A stretch of DNA of 56,135 nt from Thiothrix caldifontis (GTDB lineage Bacteria; Pseudomonadota; Gammaproteobacteria; Thiotrichales; Thiotrichaceae). Shown in pieces: positions 18,451-28,939 of this stretch. The stretch lies in NCBI RefSeq assembly GCF_900107695.1, contig NZ_FNQP01000020.1:1-56135 (forward strand), written 5' to 3'. Both the position numbers and the translations under genes were made by a program. Numbering within the stretch: position 1 is the stretch's first letter; each line of letters begins with the position of its first letter. The notes under the pieces are model-generated. The model was not told the DNA's origin and did no database searches. It worked only from the letters and a program-made list of their open reading frames with translations.

Positions 18451-18855
18451 TTAGCTTTTTGCATCCGCAGCCGCAGGGCCAGCCGTTTTGGCTTTTTCTG
18501 CTTGTTCTTGACCTTGCTTGCCAGCGGTTTCAACGGCTTTAGCAATTTTCATGGCATCCTCGTTCTTGCCATCGTTGGCTGCTTTGATGGCATCTTCCAA
18601 GTGCTTGCCAGCGGGTTTATTGCCCCAGTACCATTCGAAACCGGCTTTTTTTGCTGCATCATTGGCGGTCTTTGCTGCTTCGATAGCCGCTTTTACTTCA
18701 GCATCAACATCGGCTTTCAGTTCAACAGCTTCATCTTTTTTCGCTTCTGCTGGTTTTTCATCTTTTTTCGCTTCTGCTTTCTTATCATCAGCTGCAAAAG
18801 CAACAGATGTCATTAGGGATAATGCAAGTGCTGCAAATAGTGCTTTTAAGTTCAT
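18451..18855 (-). CDS. Periplasmic SoxXA-binding-like protein (SoxK-like)
   Basis: The start ATG 18855 follows a strong GGAGGA site. A signal peptide ends AFAA. A highly charged Lys/Glu/Asp-rich linker (residues about 23-55) precedes a helical domain with AKTANDAAKKAGFEWYWG and AIKAANDGKNEDAMKIAKAVE, followed by Gln-rich ends. The W-containing segment and the repeated A-x2-A-x2-G-x3-A spacing resemble SoxXA-binding proteins (SoxK), which support thiosulfate oxidation in the periplasm. No sox genes lie near it, so the assignment is tentative. It could instead be a generic alanine/lysine-rich periplasmic protein. Confidence 0.45.
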   Translation of the reverse strand: MNLKALFAALALSLMTSVAFAADDKKAEAKKDEKPAEAKKDEAVELKADVDAEVKAAIEAAKTANDAAKKAGFEWYWGNKPAGKHLEDAIKAANDGKNEDAMKIAKAVETAGKQGQEQAEKAKTAGPAAADAKS

Positions 18856-18937
18856 CAATGAGTTCCTCCTCTCCTGAAAATTACGTCAATGAGATAAATC
18901 AAATTACTTGAAATACTCTGGTGCGTATTGATAGCAG

Positions 18938-18966
18938 TTTACCGACTGAAGGTCAAACCCTATAAT
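18938..18966 (+). promoter_or_regulatory. Candidate sigma-70 promoter of guaBA
   Basis: TTTACC (18938-18943) and TATAAT (18961-18966) are separated by 17 bases, and guaB starts 36 bases downstream. Confidence 0.5.
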
Positions 18967-18968
18967 GA

Positions 18969-20462
<1,494 letters not shown>

Positions 20463-20465
20463 TTG

Positions 20466-22043
20466 ATGACACAGAATATTCATGCGGATCGTGTACTGAT
20501 CCTCGATTTCGGTTCGCAATATACGCAGTTGATTGCACGGCGTGTGCGCGAGGTTGGGGTTTATTGTGAGATTTACCCGTGGGATGTGGAGGCGGAAGCG
20601 GTTGCTGCATTTGGTGCGAAGGGCATTATTTTGTCCGGTGGCCCTGAATCGGTGACGGATGCTGAACCACCGAAAGCGCCGGAGAATGTTTTCAGCTTAG
20701 GTGTGCCGGTGTTGGGCATTTGCTACGGGATGCAGACAATGGCGGTGCAGCTCGGCGGGGCGGTGGAATCGTCCAGCCATTGCGAATTTGGCTATGCGCA
20801 AGTGCGGGCGCGTGGGCACACCGAATTGTTGCGTGAAATCGAAGACCATGTGACTGCCGACGGTTTTGGGTTGCTGGATGTGTGGATGTCGCATGGCGAT
20901 AAAGTCACCGCGATGCCGGAAGGCTTTAAGCTGATGGCAAGTACCGATTCCGCGCCGATTGCGGGGATGGCGGATGAGTCGCGGCATTTCTACGCGCTGC
21001 AATTCCACCCGGAAGTGACGCATACCAAACAGGGCAAGCGCATTTTGCAACGCTTTGTGCAGGGCATTTGCGGTTGTGCAGGGTTGTGGACGACGGCGAA
21101 TATCATCGAGGAAAATATCCGCTTGGTGCGCGAAAAAGTGGGTTCGGATGAAGTCATTTTGGGCTTGTCCGGCGGGGTGGATTCGTCCGTTGTTGCAGCG
21201 TTGTTGCATAAGGCGATTGGTACACAATTGACCTGCGTATTCGTGGACACTGGCTTGCTGCGTTACCGAGAAGGCGATCAGGTGATGGCGATGTTCGCCG
21301 AACACATGGGCGTGAAAGTGATTCGCGTGGATGCGGAAGCGCGTTTCCTCGCCGCACTGGCGGGTGTGACTGACCCGGAGAAGAAGCGCAAGATCATTGG
21401 CGGGTTGTTCATTGATATTTTTGATGAGGAATCCTCTAAGCTGACTTCGGCGAAATGGTTGGCACAAGGTACGATTTACCCGGATGTGATTGAATCGGCG
21501 GGGGCGAAAACGGGCAAGGCGCATTTGATTAAGTCGCACCATAATGTTGGCGGTTTGCCGGAAAACATGAAGCTGGGGCTGGTCGAGCCGTTACGCGAAT
21601 TGTTTAAGGATGAAGTACGCGTGATGGGGGTGGAACTCGGTTTACCGCCGGAAATGGTGTATCGCCATCCGTTCCCAGGCCCCGGTTTGGGCGTGCGGAT
21701 TCTGGGTGAAGTGAAGAAGGAATACGCTGACCTGCTGCGTCTGGCTGACCACATTTTCATTGAGGAACTGCGCAAGCATGACTTGTATGACAAGACTTCG
21801 CAGGCGTTTGCGGTGTTTTTGCCGGTGAAATCGGTGGGCGTGACCGGCGATGGGCGGCGTTATGATTATGTGATTGCGTTGCGGGCGGTAGAGACGATCG
21901 ACTTTATGACGGCGCGGTGGGCGCATTTGCCGTATGAGTTGTTGGATCTGTTGTCGCGGCGGATTATCAATGAGATACGCGGGGTTTCGCGGGTGGTTTA
22001 TGATATTTCGGGGAAACCTCCGGCTACGATTGAGTGGGAGTGA
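20466..22043 (+). CDS. guaA: GMP synthase (glutamine-hydrolysing)
   Basis: The 525-residue enzyme converts XMP to GMP. The N-terminal class I amidotransferase domain has GICYGMQ (catalytic Cys) and FHPEVTHT. The ATP-pyrophosphatase domain has the P-loop LSGGVDSSV (about residue 235). The C-terminal dimerisation domain ends [10 protein letters not shown]. It forms a tight operon with guaB. Confidence 0.97.
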   Translation: MTQNIHADRVLILDFGSQYTQLIARRVREVGVYCEIYPWDVEAEAVAAFGAKGIILSGGPESVTDAEPPKAPENVFSLGVPVLGICYGMQTMAVQLGGAVESSSHCEFGYAQVRARGHTELLREIEDHVTADGFGLLDVWMSHGDKVTAMPEGFKLMASTDSAPIAGMADESRHFYALQFHPEVTHTKQGKRILQRFVQGICGCAGLWTTANIIEENIRLVREKVGSDEVILGLSGGVDSSVVAALLHKAIGTQLTCVFVDTGLLRYREGDQVMAMFAEHMGVKVIRVDAEARFLAALAGVTDPEKKRKIIGGLFIDIFDEESSKLTSAKWLAQGTIYPDVIESAGAKTGKAHLIKSHHNVGGLPENMKLGLVEPLRELFKDEVRVMGVELGLPPEMVYRHPFPGPGLGVRILGEVKKEYADLLRLADHIFIEELRKHDLYDKTSQAFAVFLPVKSVGVTGDGRRYDYVIALRAVETIDFMTARWAHLPYELLDLLSRRIINEIRGVSRVVYDISGKPPATIEWE

Positions 22044-22049
22044 GAGGAG

Positions 22050-22090
22050 ACCCCCATCCCCAGCCCTTCCCCCGCAAGGGGGGAAGGGAG
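22050..22090. repeat. REP-like palindrome after guaA
   Basis: CCCCCATCCCCAGCCCTTCC followed by CCCGCAAGGGGGGAAGGGAG can fold on itself and is nearly the same as the repeat at 13698-13739. It separates guaBA from the conflict operon. Confidence 0.7.
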
Positions 22091-22203
22091 TTAAGAGGTG
22101 GTGGCGAGCTTCTGTTGTAGGAGCTTGCCCTGCAAGCGAATCTTTCCTTGCGCATCCTTTGTTCAGTCGCTATAAAGAAAAATAATTTTTACGGGCTGGA
22201 GAA

Positions 22204-22542
22204 ATGAAAATGGCACAGAAATTGGAACTGGCAGAAGTCATTAAGGCGTTGCGCGAGGAGTTAAATCTTGCCAAGCGTGATGGAGAAGGGCAAGGCATCC
22301 GTTTTAACATCAACAATGTAGACATCGAACTGCAAACCGTGGTTGAACGTAAAGTGGATGCGGGTGTGTCTGGCAAAGTGCGCTTCTGGGTGATTGATGC
22401 GGATGCGAAAGCCAACGGTGAACTGAAAGATGCTGTGACCCAGAAAATCAAACTCAGTTTGCAGGTGGTTGATACGACTAAAACGGCTGAAGAAATCGCA
22501 GCAACAGGTTCTAATGCGATGACAATCAACGATAAAGCCTGA
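22204..22542 (+). CDS. Trypco2-like small protein, first gene of the conflict operon
   Basis: The start is ATG 22204 after CTGGAGAA. The 112-residue soluble protein begins with a helix (LAEVIKALREELNLAKRDGEG), then a strand-rich core GIRFNINNVDIELQTVVERK and GKVRFWVIDADAKAN, ending in a strand with KIKLSLQVV. This matches the Trypco2 family, small proteins encoded beside trypsin-like proteases in bacterial conflict systems. In those systems they are thought to be coupling or recruitment domains. The protease gene follows 15 bases downstream. The family name is from recognition of sequence character. Confidence 0.75.
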   Translation: MKMAQKLELAEVIKALREELNLAKRDGEGQGIRFNINNVDIELQTVVERKVDAGVSGKVRFWVIDADAKANGELKDAVTQKIKLSLQVVDTTKTAEEIAATGSNAMTINDKA

Positions 22543-22557
22543 CCATGAGGATGCATT

Positions 22558-24054
22558 ATGCTCAATGCCGATTGGTTGGTGCAGGTTTATACTCACGATA
22601 AAGACGGTGATCCTTGCATTGGCACGGGATATTCCATTGGAAATGGGTTAGTTCTGACTGCCCGGCATGTGGTGGTTTTTGATAAACGCGCCGCTGATCC
22701 TCGCTTAAAACTGGTATGGCCTGAGCAAAATAAACATGAGATGCCGTTTGCGGATGCGGATATTGTGTTTGATGGATTTGCTTGTGAGCCAAATATTGAC
22801 GTTGCGGTTATCCGTTGCCCCCAAGCAACACTTTTTAAACCACCTCAGGTAGATTGGTTGTTTACTGCTCCTGTGCCGACTACTGCTTGGGCGGGTCGGG
22901 GTTTTCCACGAGCAGCTAAAGAGCCAACGATTCGCGATGATTTGGGCATGTCGGGCACAGTGGCAGGTTTGAAAAAGCATGTGGTCGAATTGGCAACCGA
23001 TGTTGATGCGATAGAAGCCAATGGTTGGGCTGGCTTTTCAGGCTCTCCGGTGTTTATTGGTCAGCAATTGGCGGCGGTGATTACCCATGACTATTCATCG
23101 TTAGAAGGCTACTTCAAAGCCGTTTCAATTCCGTGGTTATTGCACAATGAAAAATTATTTCGTGAAATCGTCAAGCCTGCTAAGCAGGTAACAGCCCAAT
23201 TGCACGCCAAGGTAAAAGCCGAAGCGACACGCATTCTGGATGGACAAGCGGTGCTGCGCGATAAATTGAAAGTCGCCTTGAAACTGGATTCCGGTGCTAT
23301 GGCGACTGACATCGCAGCGTGCCTTGTTGAAAAGCAAGAGGTTGGTCAAGCCATTGGAGTACTCGCTCAAATCTCCTTGGAGCTGGATAAGAAAAAGCCT
23401 GAACCACTCAAAGAGCGCTGGGAAGATTATTTAACCGATGTTGAGCAATTGTGCGGCTGGTTGTTGATTAATAGCGTTGATCCTGACTGGTGGCTTCAAC
23501 ATGAAGCAAGTTTGCAAAGCATTGCCCAAGATAGCGTTACCCGCAGTTTATCTTTGGATACACAAGCCTATGTGGAAGTCATCATTTCGCGCAGTTTATT
23601 ACAGCAAGCCCGCTATGATCTGGATGAATACGGTGATCCCATACCCGCCAGCAGTATTCATGACCCGATGGTGTTTGATGGGCATACGGCGGGTGCATCC
23701 GATATTCAGATATTGAGTGAGATTTTTAAGCAATTGCGCCGAGTCGACAGCGCACCGCAAGATGTGGACAGACTTCTGGCAGATATACAAAAAACTGCCC
23801 GTGCCTTATCGAAACGCCAAGGTGGTAAGCCGATCTATTACATCGTTTCTAATGCTTATTTGGAGATGTTAAAGGATTTGGCTTGCTACCCGAAGCTGAA
23901 AGAAAAATTAGCAGGATGCATACAATTCATCTGTTGTGTGCAAGCGAGTCTTGATGAGTTGTCGCCTTGTCGTGAAGATCAAAGTTCGTTGCTGGAAGAT
24001 CTAGCCGTTATACTCCGACTCAAGAACCCCAAGCGAGTAGCTGCCCATGTCTAA
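22558..24054 (+). CDS. Trypsin-like serine protease with long C-terminal domain (VMAP-type hub candidate)
   Basis: The 498-residue protein lacks a signal peptide and is probably cytoplasmic. The N-terminal 200 residues form a chymotrypsin-fold protease with the complete triad: His37 in LTARHVV, Asp81 in NIDVAVI, and Ser161 in GFSGSPV. The rest (about 220-498) is helical and conserved in character with the C-terminal parts of vWA-MoxR-associated proteins (VMAP), including GKPIYYIVSNAYLEML. In such ternary systems the protease is the likely effector, gated by a MoxR ATPase and a vWA partner. Its stop overlaps the moxR start by eight bases. The VMAP link is inference. Confidence 0.8.
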   Translation: MLNADWLVQVYTHDKDGDPCIGTGYSIGNGLVLTARHVVVFDKRAADPRLKLVWPEQNKHEMPFADADIVFDGFACEPNIDVAVIRCPQATLFKPPQVDWLFTAPVPTTAWAGRGFPRAAKEPTIRDDLGMSGTVAGLKKHVVELATDVDAIEANGWAGFSGSPVFIGQQLAAVITHDYSSLEGYFKAVSIPWLLHNEKLFREIVKPAKQVTAQLHAKVKAEATRILDGQAVLRDKLKVALKLDSGAMATDIAACLVEKQEVGQAIGVLAQISLELDKKKPEPLKERWEDYLTDVEQLCGWLLINSVDPDWWLQHEASLQSIAQDSVTRSLSLDTQAYVEVIISRSLLQQARYDLDEYGDPIPASSIHDPMVFDGHTAGASDIQILSEIFKQLRRVDSAPQDVDRLLADIQKTARALSKRQGGKPIYYIVSNAYLEMLKDLACYPKLKEKLAGCIQFICCVQASLDELSPCREDQSSLLEDLAVILRLKNPKRVAAHV

Positions 24055-25123
24055 ACAAGAAGTGCCGAAGCTCAAGGATTTTATCCCTCCTAATTTGACC
24101 GTTTCCAATCTGGGGCGGAAGTTACACCATGTTTTCAACGAAGAGGATTGCTACGCACTGTGGGCGGCGTATTCCGCAGGGCGACCTTTGTTGGTGAGGG
24201 GAAAACCGGGGACAGGTAAGAGCCAGATGGCAAAAGCGATAGCCGAACAATTGGGCTGGGCGTTTGTCAGTGAAGTCATACACGGTAGTACCGAACTTAG
24301 CGATTTGCATTGCCACTTTGATGCGATAGGGCGTTTAGGTGAAGCGCAAGCACGTAGTATGGGTAACGATTCACCCCCAGCATCAGGTTGCAGTTCGACC
24401 CAAGACCGGCTTAATCCGCTGAACTTCCTTTCGCCCGGTGTATTCTGGTGGGCTTATGATTGGCAGGCAGCCGCGTATCAGTATCAAGCCTGTTATACCC
24501 GCTTACGCCCTGCACCGTTAAAGCCCGACAGCACAACCCCGCAAGGTAAAACATGGCAGCCACAAACAGGCGGTGTTGTGTTGCTCTTGGATGAAATTGA
24601 TAAAGCCGAGCCTGATTTGCCTAATGGTTTATTGGAAACTTTAGGACAATACCGTTTTAGTGTTCCTTACCTACATGATACCCAGCAGGCGAATGCGAAC
24701 AGTGTATTGAATAACCCGGTACAGGCTGATCCTGCGCGGGTGCTGGTGGTGATTACCACGAATGAGGAGCGTGAATTGCCCTCTGCCTTCGTGCGCCGCT
24801 GTTTTGTACACACTTTGAAAATGGAAGAGTCCCCCGAAAAAATAACGGTGACATGGCATGATGAGACTGTTGAAAAACGCCATGCCTGGTTGGTGGAACG
24901 CGGTCAATTGCATTTTGGTAGCCGTATTGCGGATGCTGTCTATTTGCAGGCGGCTAAACAGCTATGGGCAGATAGGGAAGGGGATAGCCAAAACCGTTAT
25001 CCACCGGGATTAGCGGAATACATCGACTTGCTGAGTGCACTGCAATCGTTGGAGAAAACGGAACAACAAACCCGGCTTAATAAAATAGCCCGTTATGCCC
25101 TGAAAAAAGAAGTGGACGGTTAA
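24047..25123 (+). CDS. MoxR-like AAA+ ATPase
   Basis: The 358-residue protein has Walker A GKPGTGKS (residues 52-59), Walker B VVLLLDEIDKAEPDLPNGLLE, a sensor-1 VVITTNEERELPSAFVRRC and an arginine-finger region, the standard MoxR/RavA-type layout. The FDAIGRLGEAQ segment contacts nucleotide-sensing loops in relatives. MoxR ATPases work with vWA-domain proteins; here the partner is the next gene, three bases after the stop. It overlaps the protease gene by eight bases. Confidence 0.9.
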   Translation: MSKQEVPKLKDFIPPNLTVSNLGRKLHHVFNEEDCYALWAAYSAGRPLLVRGKPGTGKSQMAKAIAEQLGWAFVSEVIHGSTELSDLHCHFDAIGRLGEAQARSMGNDSPPASGCSSTQDRLNPLNFLSPGVFWWAYDWQAAAYQYQACYTRLRPAPLKPDSTTPQGKTWQPQTGGVVLLLDEIDKAEPDLPNGLLETLGQYRFSVPYLHDTQQANANSVLNNPVQADPARVLVVITTNEERELPSAFVRRCFVHTLKMEESPEKITVTWHDETVEKRHAWLVERGQLHFGSRIADAVYLQAAKQLWADREGDSQNRYPPGLAEYIDLLSALQSLEKTEQQTRLNKIARYALKKEVDG

Positions 25124-25126
25124 ACA

Positions 25127-28087
25127 ATGGCATGGGGGCGGTTGGCACTGCTACAAGCGGCGGGGGAAGAGGATGCCAAGCTGCAAAAAATGGCGACAGT
25201 GTTTGGTTATGTCAAACAGTCTGCGCCAGAACCGCTTATCGTTGATGATGCCGATACCGCTTCACACCACACCACTTCAACGCTGATACCGTTTGAAACG
25301 ACACCAGACGTAGCCATTCCACAACGCCCACCTGCCCGTTTTTTGCGGGTCAATAAAATCACCCGTTCAACAGAGCCTGACAAACAAGCGTCGGACTATC
25401 TGCATGACCCCGCCATGCGTTTATTGCCTAATGCAAACAGCATGGATTCATACCATTTTGCACCGCCACCACCCTTATTGCCGCTCTCACGCCTTGTTCC
25501 GTTTTTGTTGAATAGCCTTGGGGTGTCTCGCACCAGCAAACGTTTGGATCAGCAACGACTGGCACGCCAAGTGGCATTGGGTAAAGCGTTGCAGCGTTTA
25601 CCGCAGATGTCGCGCCAACATTGGGCGCAACGTTTGCACATTATTGTGGATGCAGGGCTGCATTTAGAACCGTATTGGGGCGATTTTGCGCGTGTCATCC
25701 AACAATTCAAGGCGTTGTTGGGTGAGGATGCTGTTGAAGCTATCCGTTTTGAGGATACGGCTTGGTCTGGGGAAATACCTGATTGCATCCCGTGGCCAGG
25801 GCAGGCGGACGACGAGTGGCAACAGTGGCAACTTCCACCAGCGGATGTGCCGATTTTGGTCTTGGGGGATTTGGGGGTAACAGCCGATAATGTTAGTGCC
25901 AGTGCCAACTGGTCACGCTTGCTCAAGGTATTGCGTTCGCATCCTGCACCACTATTGACGCTCAGCCCGGTGATGCGCTCCCCGCGCCAGCGGTGGCTAT
26001 GCCGCACATTCAAGCCGCACCCTTTAAATGATGTTTATCGGTTGCCACGTCATCCGGGGCAAAATGGCTTTACGCTAACGGCAGCTTCACCTGTCCCCAT
26101 GAGTGAGATTCTGGCTTTATTGTCGTGTTTGCCGGTGGTGGATACGGGGTTATTGCGGCGTTTGCGGCTGGTATTGCATTGGGGCGGTAGTGAACGGGAA
26201 GGCGAAATCTGGAATCACCCTGACATTCGCCGCATTGGATTAGGTATCCGTTTGGATGAGCGGGTAGCGGAACGTTACCGTCAAGACTATCAAACGCATT
26301 TCGCCGGTTCGCAGCAAGCCGAAACATTGTGGCAGCTTGTGCAGGCGCATCATGTCGGTGCTTTTGAGGGGTTGCGGCAACTGGAAAAACTGAATCAGTG
26401 TGTGTTGGAACTGCGCGATGATGCCGCGTTGCGGGATTATCTGCAACGCTTGTGTGCCACTGTTACCCAAGAGGGGCAAGGTTCGGCACGGCATAAAATC
26501 TTGGTAATGCAATGCCGCACTATTCTGGCTTCTAAACCAGAAAGTATTTGGTGCAGTGAGCATAATGAGCTGGCGTATCACTTGTTTGGGGTGGCTTATG
26601 CAGAAGACATTCGGGCGGGTAAGTGGCCTGAGCAATTGGAAAAAGACTTTGATCCGGCACGATTGCAGTGGGTGCTGGATGCAAAAGCGCGGGAAGAATG
26701 GGTTCAGTGGCAGGTAGTGCAAGTCGGTGATCAGGGGCAGTTCAAGCTACAACAAGCACAACGGGCAGATGGGTTGGCAATAACACCTGTTGCGGAATTC
26801 AGTGCGTTGCGTGGTTTGCCACCGACGGTATTGTTTGCTCCCATTGATGGTGGTCAGCATTCTATCGCAGTGGAAGGGGCTGTTTATCAAGCCGAACAGG
26901 GATTGGTTGGAATCGAGTCAGCTACCCATTGGATTGAATTGCAAGGTATCACTAAGCCGAGTTGGGCAAATAAAATTTGGCGTGACCAAACAGGATTGCA
27001 AGCAGAAATCATTTTTGCAGGTGAGCTGTATGTTGTTCAGTGGAGAAAATCTAGCGGGGGCAATAATGAGGATGGCATACAAGAAGATGAAGACCTGACG
27101 GAATCTAATGTTTACATCGCTTACGGTTTGTATGAGCAGGCAGCAAGTATATTAAAGAGGAGGATTGAGGCTAATCCAAATAATCTTGAATACCAACACA
27201 AATTGTTGGAATGCTATTACATGTCAAATAATCATCACGATTTCGATCGTCAGGCAAAAAAGTTTGTTTTTATGGGCGGCAAGATGAAGGAGGCGTTGTG
27301 GAAAGATATTGTTAAATGGAGTCGAAAGATCAGTCCTGATAATAGACTTTATCATGAAGGTGGAATGGTTACTTATGCTGTTGATGTTATCAATCATTGG
27401 GAATGGCCTAAGCCTTTTGGGCAATATGTGCTGAGGGGTGCTTATGATTATCAGGATGGTCTGGGGTTGTATGCCGACCTTGCAATCGCTGGCATCACTC
27501 AACGCTTCCGTTGGATTGAACCAGGCACATTCCTCATGGGTTCACCCGAATCCGAACAGGATCGAGTGACTGAAAGTGAAACCCAACACCAAGTAACCCT
27601 AACTCAAGGCTTCTGGTTAGCTGATACCACCGTCACTCAAGCACAATGGCAAGCGGTCATGGGTAACAACCCTAGCTATTTTCGCGATAACCCCAACAAC
27701 CCGGTTGAGCAAGTAAGCTGGAACGATATTCAAGATTTCATTAAAAAACTCAACACACTTATTCCCAGTCTACAAGCCAAACTCCCCACCGAAGCCCAAT
27801 GGGAATACGCCTGTCGTGCTGGCACGACTACCCCGTTTTCGTTCGGCGATAACATTACCCCAGAACAGGTGAATTACAACGGTAATAATCCCTACGCAGG
27901 TGGCAATAAAGGTCTATATAGAAAAAAAACTGTCCCGGTCAAATCACTTCCAGCCAACCCGTGGGGTTTGTTTGAGATGCACGGCAACGTGTGGGAATGG
28001 TGTCAGGATGTGTGGCAAGAAAAATTACCGGCTTCGCCGGTCACAGACCCGGAGGGTGTCGCCGGAAGGCGACAAAGCAGGCGTTAG
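25127..28087 (+). CDS. Large vWA-like/TPR/FGE-domain protein, frameshifted before its variable C-terminus
   Basis: The 986-residue frame starts at ATG 25127. Residues about 100-330 look like a degenerate von Willebrand A domain: HIIVDAGLHLEPYW stands where DxSxS is expected, followed by VPILVLGDLGV. Residues about 655-705 form a TPR-like pair (YIAYGLYEQAASILKRR). Residues about 790-986 form an FGE-sulfatase (C-type-lectin-like) domain with RWIEPGTFLMGSP, PTEAQWEYACRAG and MHGNVWEW. Compared with the FGE gene at 28936, one extra A in GCCGGAAGGCGAC (near 28064) shifts the frame, so the protein ends RRQSRR before the RGGSW block. The correct C-terminus continues in another frame to 28397. The middle (27090-27470) is visibly richer in A/T. 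It would be the vWA partner of the MoxR ATPase. Confidence 0.75.
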   Translation: MAWGRLALLQAAGEEDAKLQKMATVFGYVKQSAPEPLIVDDADTASHHTTSTLIPFETTPDVAIPQRPPARFLRVNKITRSTEPDKQASDYLHDPAMRLLPNANSMDSYHFAPPPPLLPLSRLVPFLLNSLGVSRTSKRLDQQRLARQVALGKALQRLPQMSRQHWAQRLHIIVDAGLHLEPYWGDFARVIQQFKALLGEDAVEAIRFEDTAWSGEIPDCIPWPGQADDEWQQWQLPPADVPILVLGDLGVTADNVSASANWSRLLKVLRSHPAPLLTLSPVMRSPRQRWLCRTFKPHPLNDVYRLPRHPGQNGFTLTAASPVPMSEILALLSCLPVVDTGLLRRLRLVLHWGGSEREGEIWNHPDIRRIGLGIRLDERVAERYRQDYQTHFAGSQQAETLWQLVQAHHVGAFEGLRQLEKLNQCVLELRDDAALRDYLQRLCATVTQEGQGSARHKILVMQCRTILASKPESIWCSEHNELAYHLFGVAYAEDIRAGKWPEQLEKDFDPARLQWVLDAKAREEWVQWQVVQVGDQGQFKLQQAQRADGLAITPVAEFSALRGLPPTVLFAPIDGGQHSIAVEGAVYQAEQGLVGIESATHWIELQGITKPSWANKIWRDQTGLQAEIIFAGELYVVQWRKSSGGNNEDGIQEDEDLTESNVYIAYGLYEQAASILKRRIEANPNNLEYQHKLLECYYMSNNHHDFDRQAKKFVFMGGKMKEALWKDIVKWSRKISPDNRLYHEGGMVTYAVDVINHWEWPKPFGQYVLRGAYDYQDGLGLYADLAIAGITQRFRWIEPGTFLMGSPESEQDRVTESETQHQVTLTQGFWLADTTVTQAQWQAVMGNNPSYFRDNPNNPVEQVSWNDIQDFIKKLNTLIPSLQAKLPTEAQWEYACRAGTTTPFSFGDNITPEQVNYNGNNPYAGGNKGLYRKKTVPVKSLPANPWGLFEMHGNVWEWCQDVWQEKLPASPVTDPEGVAGRRQSRR

Positions 28088-28091
28088 GCGC

Positions 28092-28212
28092 GTCATTCGC
28101 GGCGGCTCATGGTACGGCTACGGCGGCTGGGACTGCCGTTCTGCCTACCGTGGCAGGAACGAGCCTGATGACCGTGACCGCAACCTTGGCTTCCGTTTGC
28201 TTTTAGGTCATT
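28092..28212 (+). repeat. Putative DGR variable region 1
   Basis: This is aligned with 29641-29758: identical flanks (CGCGGCGGCTC, TGCCGTTCTGCC, CTTGGCTTCCGTTTGC) surround codons that differ only at first and second positions, plus one extra codon here. Changed codon pairs include TAC/AAC, GGC/CTC, TGG/AGG, GAC/AAC, TAC/TCC, GGC/TAC, AAC/AGC and CGC/TTC. Confidence 0.7.
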
Positions 28213-28350
28213 TTGAGCTAAGGTCAGGGCAGGGCGGCGGAGCCGCAGGGAGCGGAGCGACCAACGATAGAGCGGACGGGAATGACGCGGACAGACGTGG
28301 CGCGGGCGACACGGCAGGTCGTGGCAGTGCCGGGAGCGGCGGTTTAGTTG
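28213..28350. repeat. GC-rich segment after variable region 1 (IMH/hairpin-like)
   Basis: It contains GGTCAGGGCAGGGCGGCGGA and GCGGAGCCGC-type short palindromes, and GTGGCAGTGCCGGGAGCG. A homologous segment follows variable region 2 at 29759-29900. DGRs need a conserved initiation-of-mutagenic-homing site and often a hairpin just 3' of the variable region; this has that position and composition. Confidence 0.5.
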
Positions 28351-28426
28351 AGAAAATTTTCAAAGGATTGAAAAACCCTTTCAGGAAGAAAAAATGAAAC
28401 AGAAATTTTTTATCATCCCCGCCAAA

Positions 28427-28468
28427 GACCCTCACCCCAACCCCTCTCCCAGAGGTAGAGGGGCTAAG
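28427..28468. repeat. REP-like repeat, single copy
   Basis: CCCTCACCCCAACCCCTCTC followed by CCAGAGGTAGAGGGGC forms a hairpin. Related copies form the inverted pair at 28819-28930. Confidence 0.75.
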
Positions 28469-28480
28469 AAGTAGAGTGCC

Positions 28481-28939
28481 ATGACAATAATAAATCGTGA
28501 GAAATCTCGCCTGCTTCGGCAACAGCAAACACCCGCAGAACAGTGTTTGTGGCAGCAATTGCGTAATCGCCAACTGGATGGTTACAAGTTTCATCGCCAG
28601 TATGCTGTTGGTTACTACATCGTGGATTTTGTATGCCGAGCGGAAAAGCTTATTGTGGAACTGGACGGTATCCACCATGCAGAAGCTGATCAGGCAGAAT
28701 ATGACCAAATCCGTACCCAATTTCTCATCGCACAGGGCTACCATGTCTTACGTTTCTGGAACCGTGACATTGAAGCATCCATGCCAAGTGTTTTAGATAA
28801 AATCCATTCAGTGTTGCAGACCCTCACCCCCCAGCCCCCTCTCCCGGAGGTAGAGGGGGAGCAAGATGCCGACCCAAATTCTTCCCTCTTAAGCCCCTCT
28901 ACCTCTGGGAGAGGGGTTGGGGTGAGGGTCTTCCCATGA
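28481..28939 (+). CDS. DUF559 (Vsr-like nuclease fold) protein with repeat-encoded tail
   Basis: The 152-residue protein has the DUF559 core: LLRQQQTPAEQCLWQQLRNR, the FHRQYAVGYYIVDFVC strand pair, the acidic VELDGIHHAEADQAEYD and a final LRFWNRDIEA. The family shares the Vsr/restriction-endonuclease fold, with E, D and H residues suited to metal binding, but few members are characterised. From about residue 115 the sequence (LTPQPPLPEVEGEQ and later STSGRGVGVRVFP) is simply the translation of a REP pair. Its stop overlaps the next FGE gene (ATGA at 28936). It lies between the two variable-region genes. Confidence 0.82.
   Translation: MTIINREKSRLLRQQQTPAEQCLWQQLRNRQLDGYKFHRQYAVGYYIVDFVCRAEKLIVELDGIHHAEADQAEYDQIRTQFLIAQGYHVLRFWNRDIEASMPSVLDKIHSVLQTLTPQPPLPEVEGEQDADPNSSLLSPSTSGRGVGVRVFP
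28819..28930. repeat. Inverted pair of REP-like repeats (REPIN-like)
   Basis: One copy (28819-28860, CCCTCACCCCCCAGCCCCCT) and an inverted copy (28889-28930, ending GGGGTTGGGGTGAGGGTC) flank about 28 unique bases. They lie inside the 3' end of the DUF559 gene. Paired inverted REPs are usually mobilised as units. Confidence 0.75.

Larger units (their letters stand above)
28065..28397 (+). pseudogene. Displaced C-terminus of the large FGE protein (variable core plus basic tail)
   Basis: Dropping one A near 28064 restores GDKAGVRRVIRGGSW, then the variable core WYGYGGWDCRSAYRGRNEPD and NLGFRLLLGH. Unlike the second FGE protein, this frame continues past GFRLLLGH for about 55 residues of Gly/Arg/Ala-rich sequence and ends GLKNPFRKKK at 28397. 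The extension is read from the GC-rich segment that follows both variable regions. Whether the shift is a true mutation, a recoding signal or a base-calling error cannot be decided here. Confidence 0.75.
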
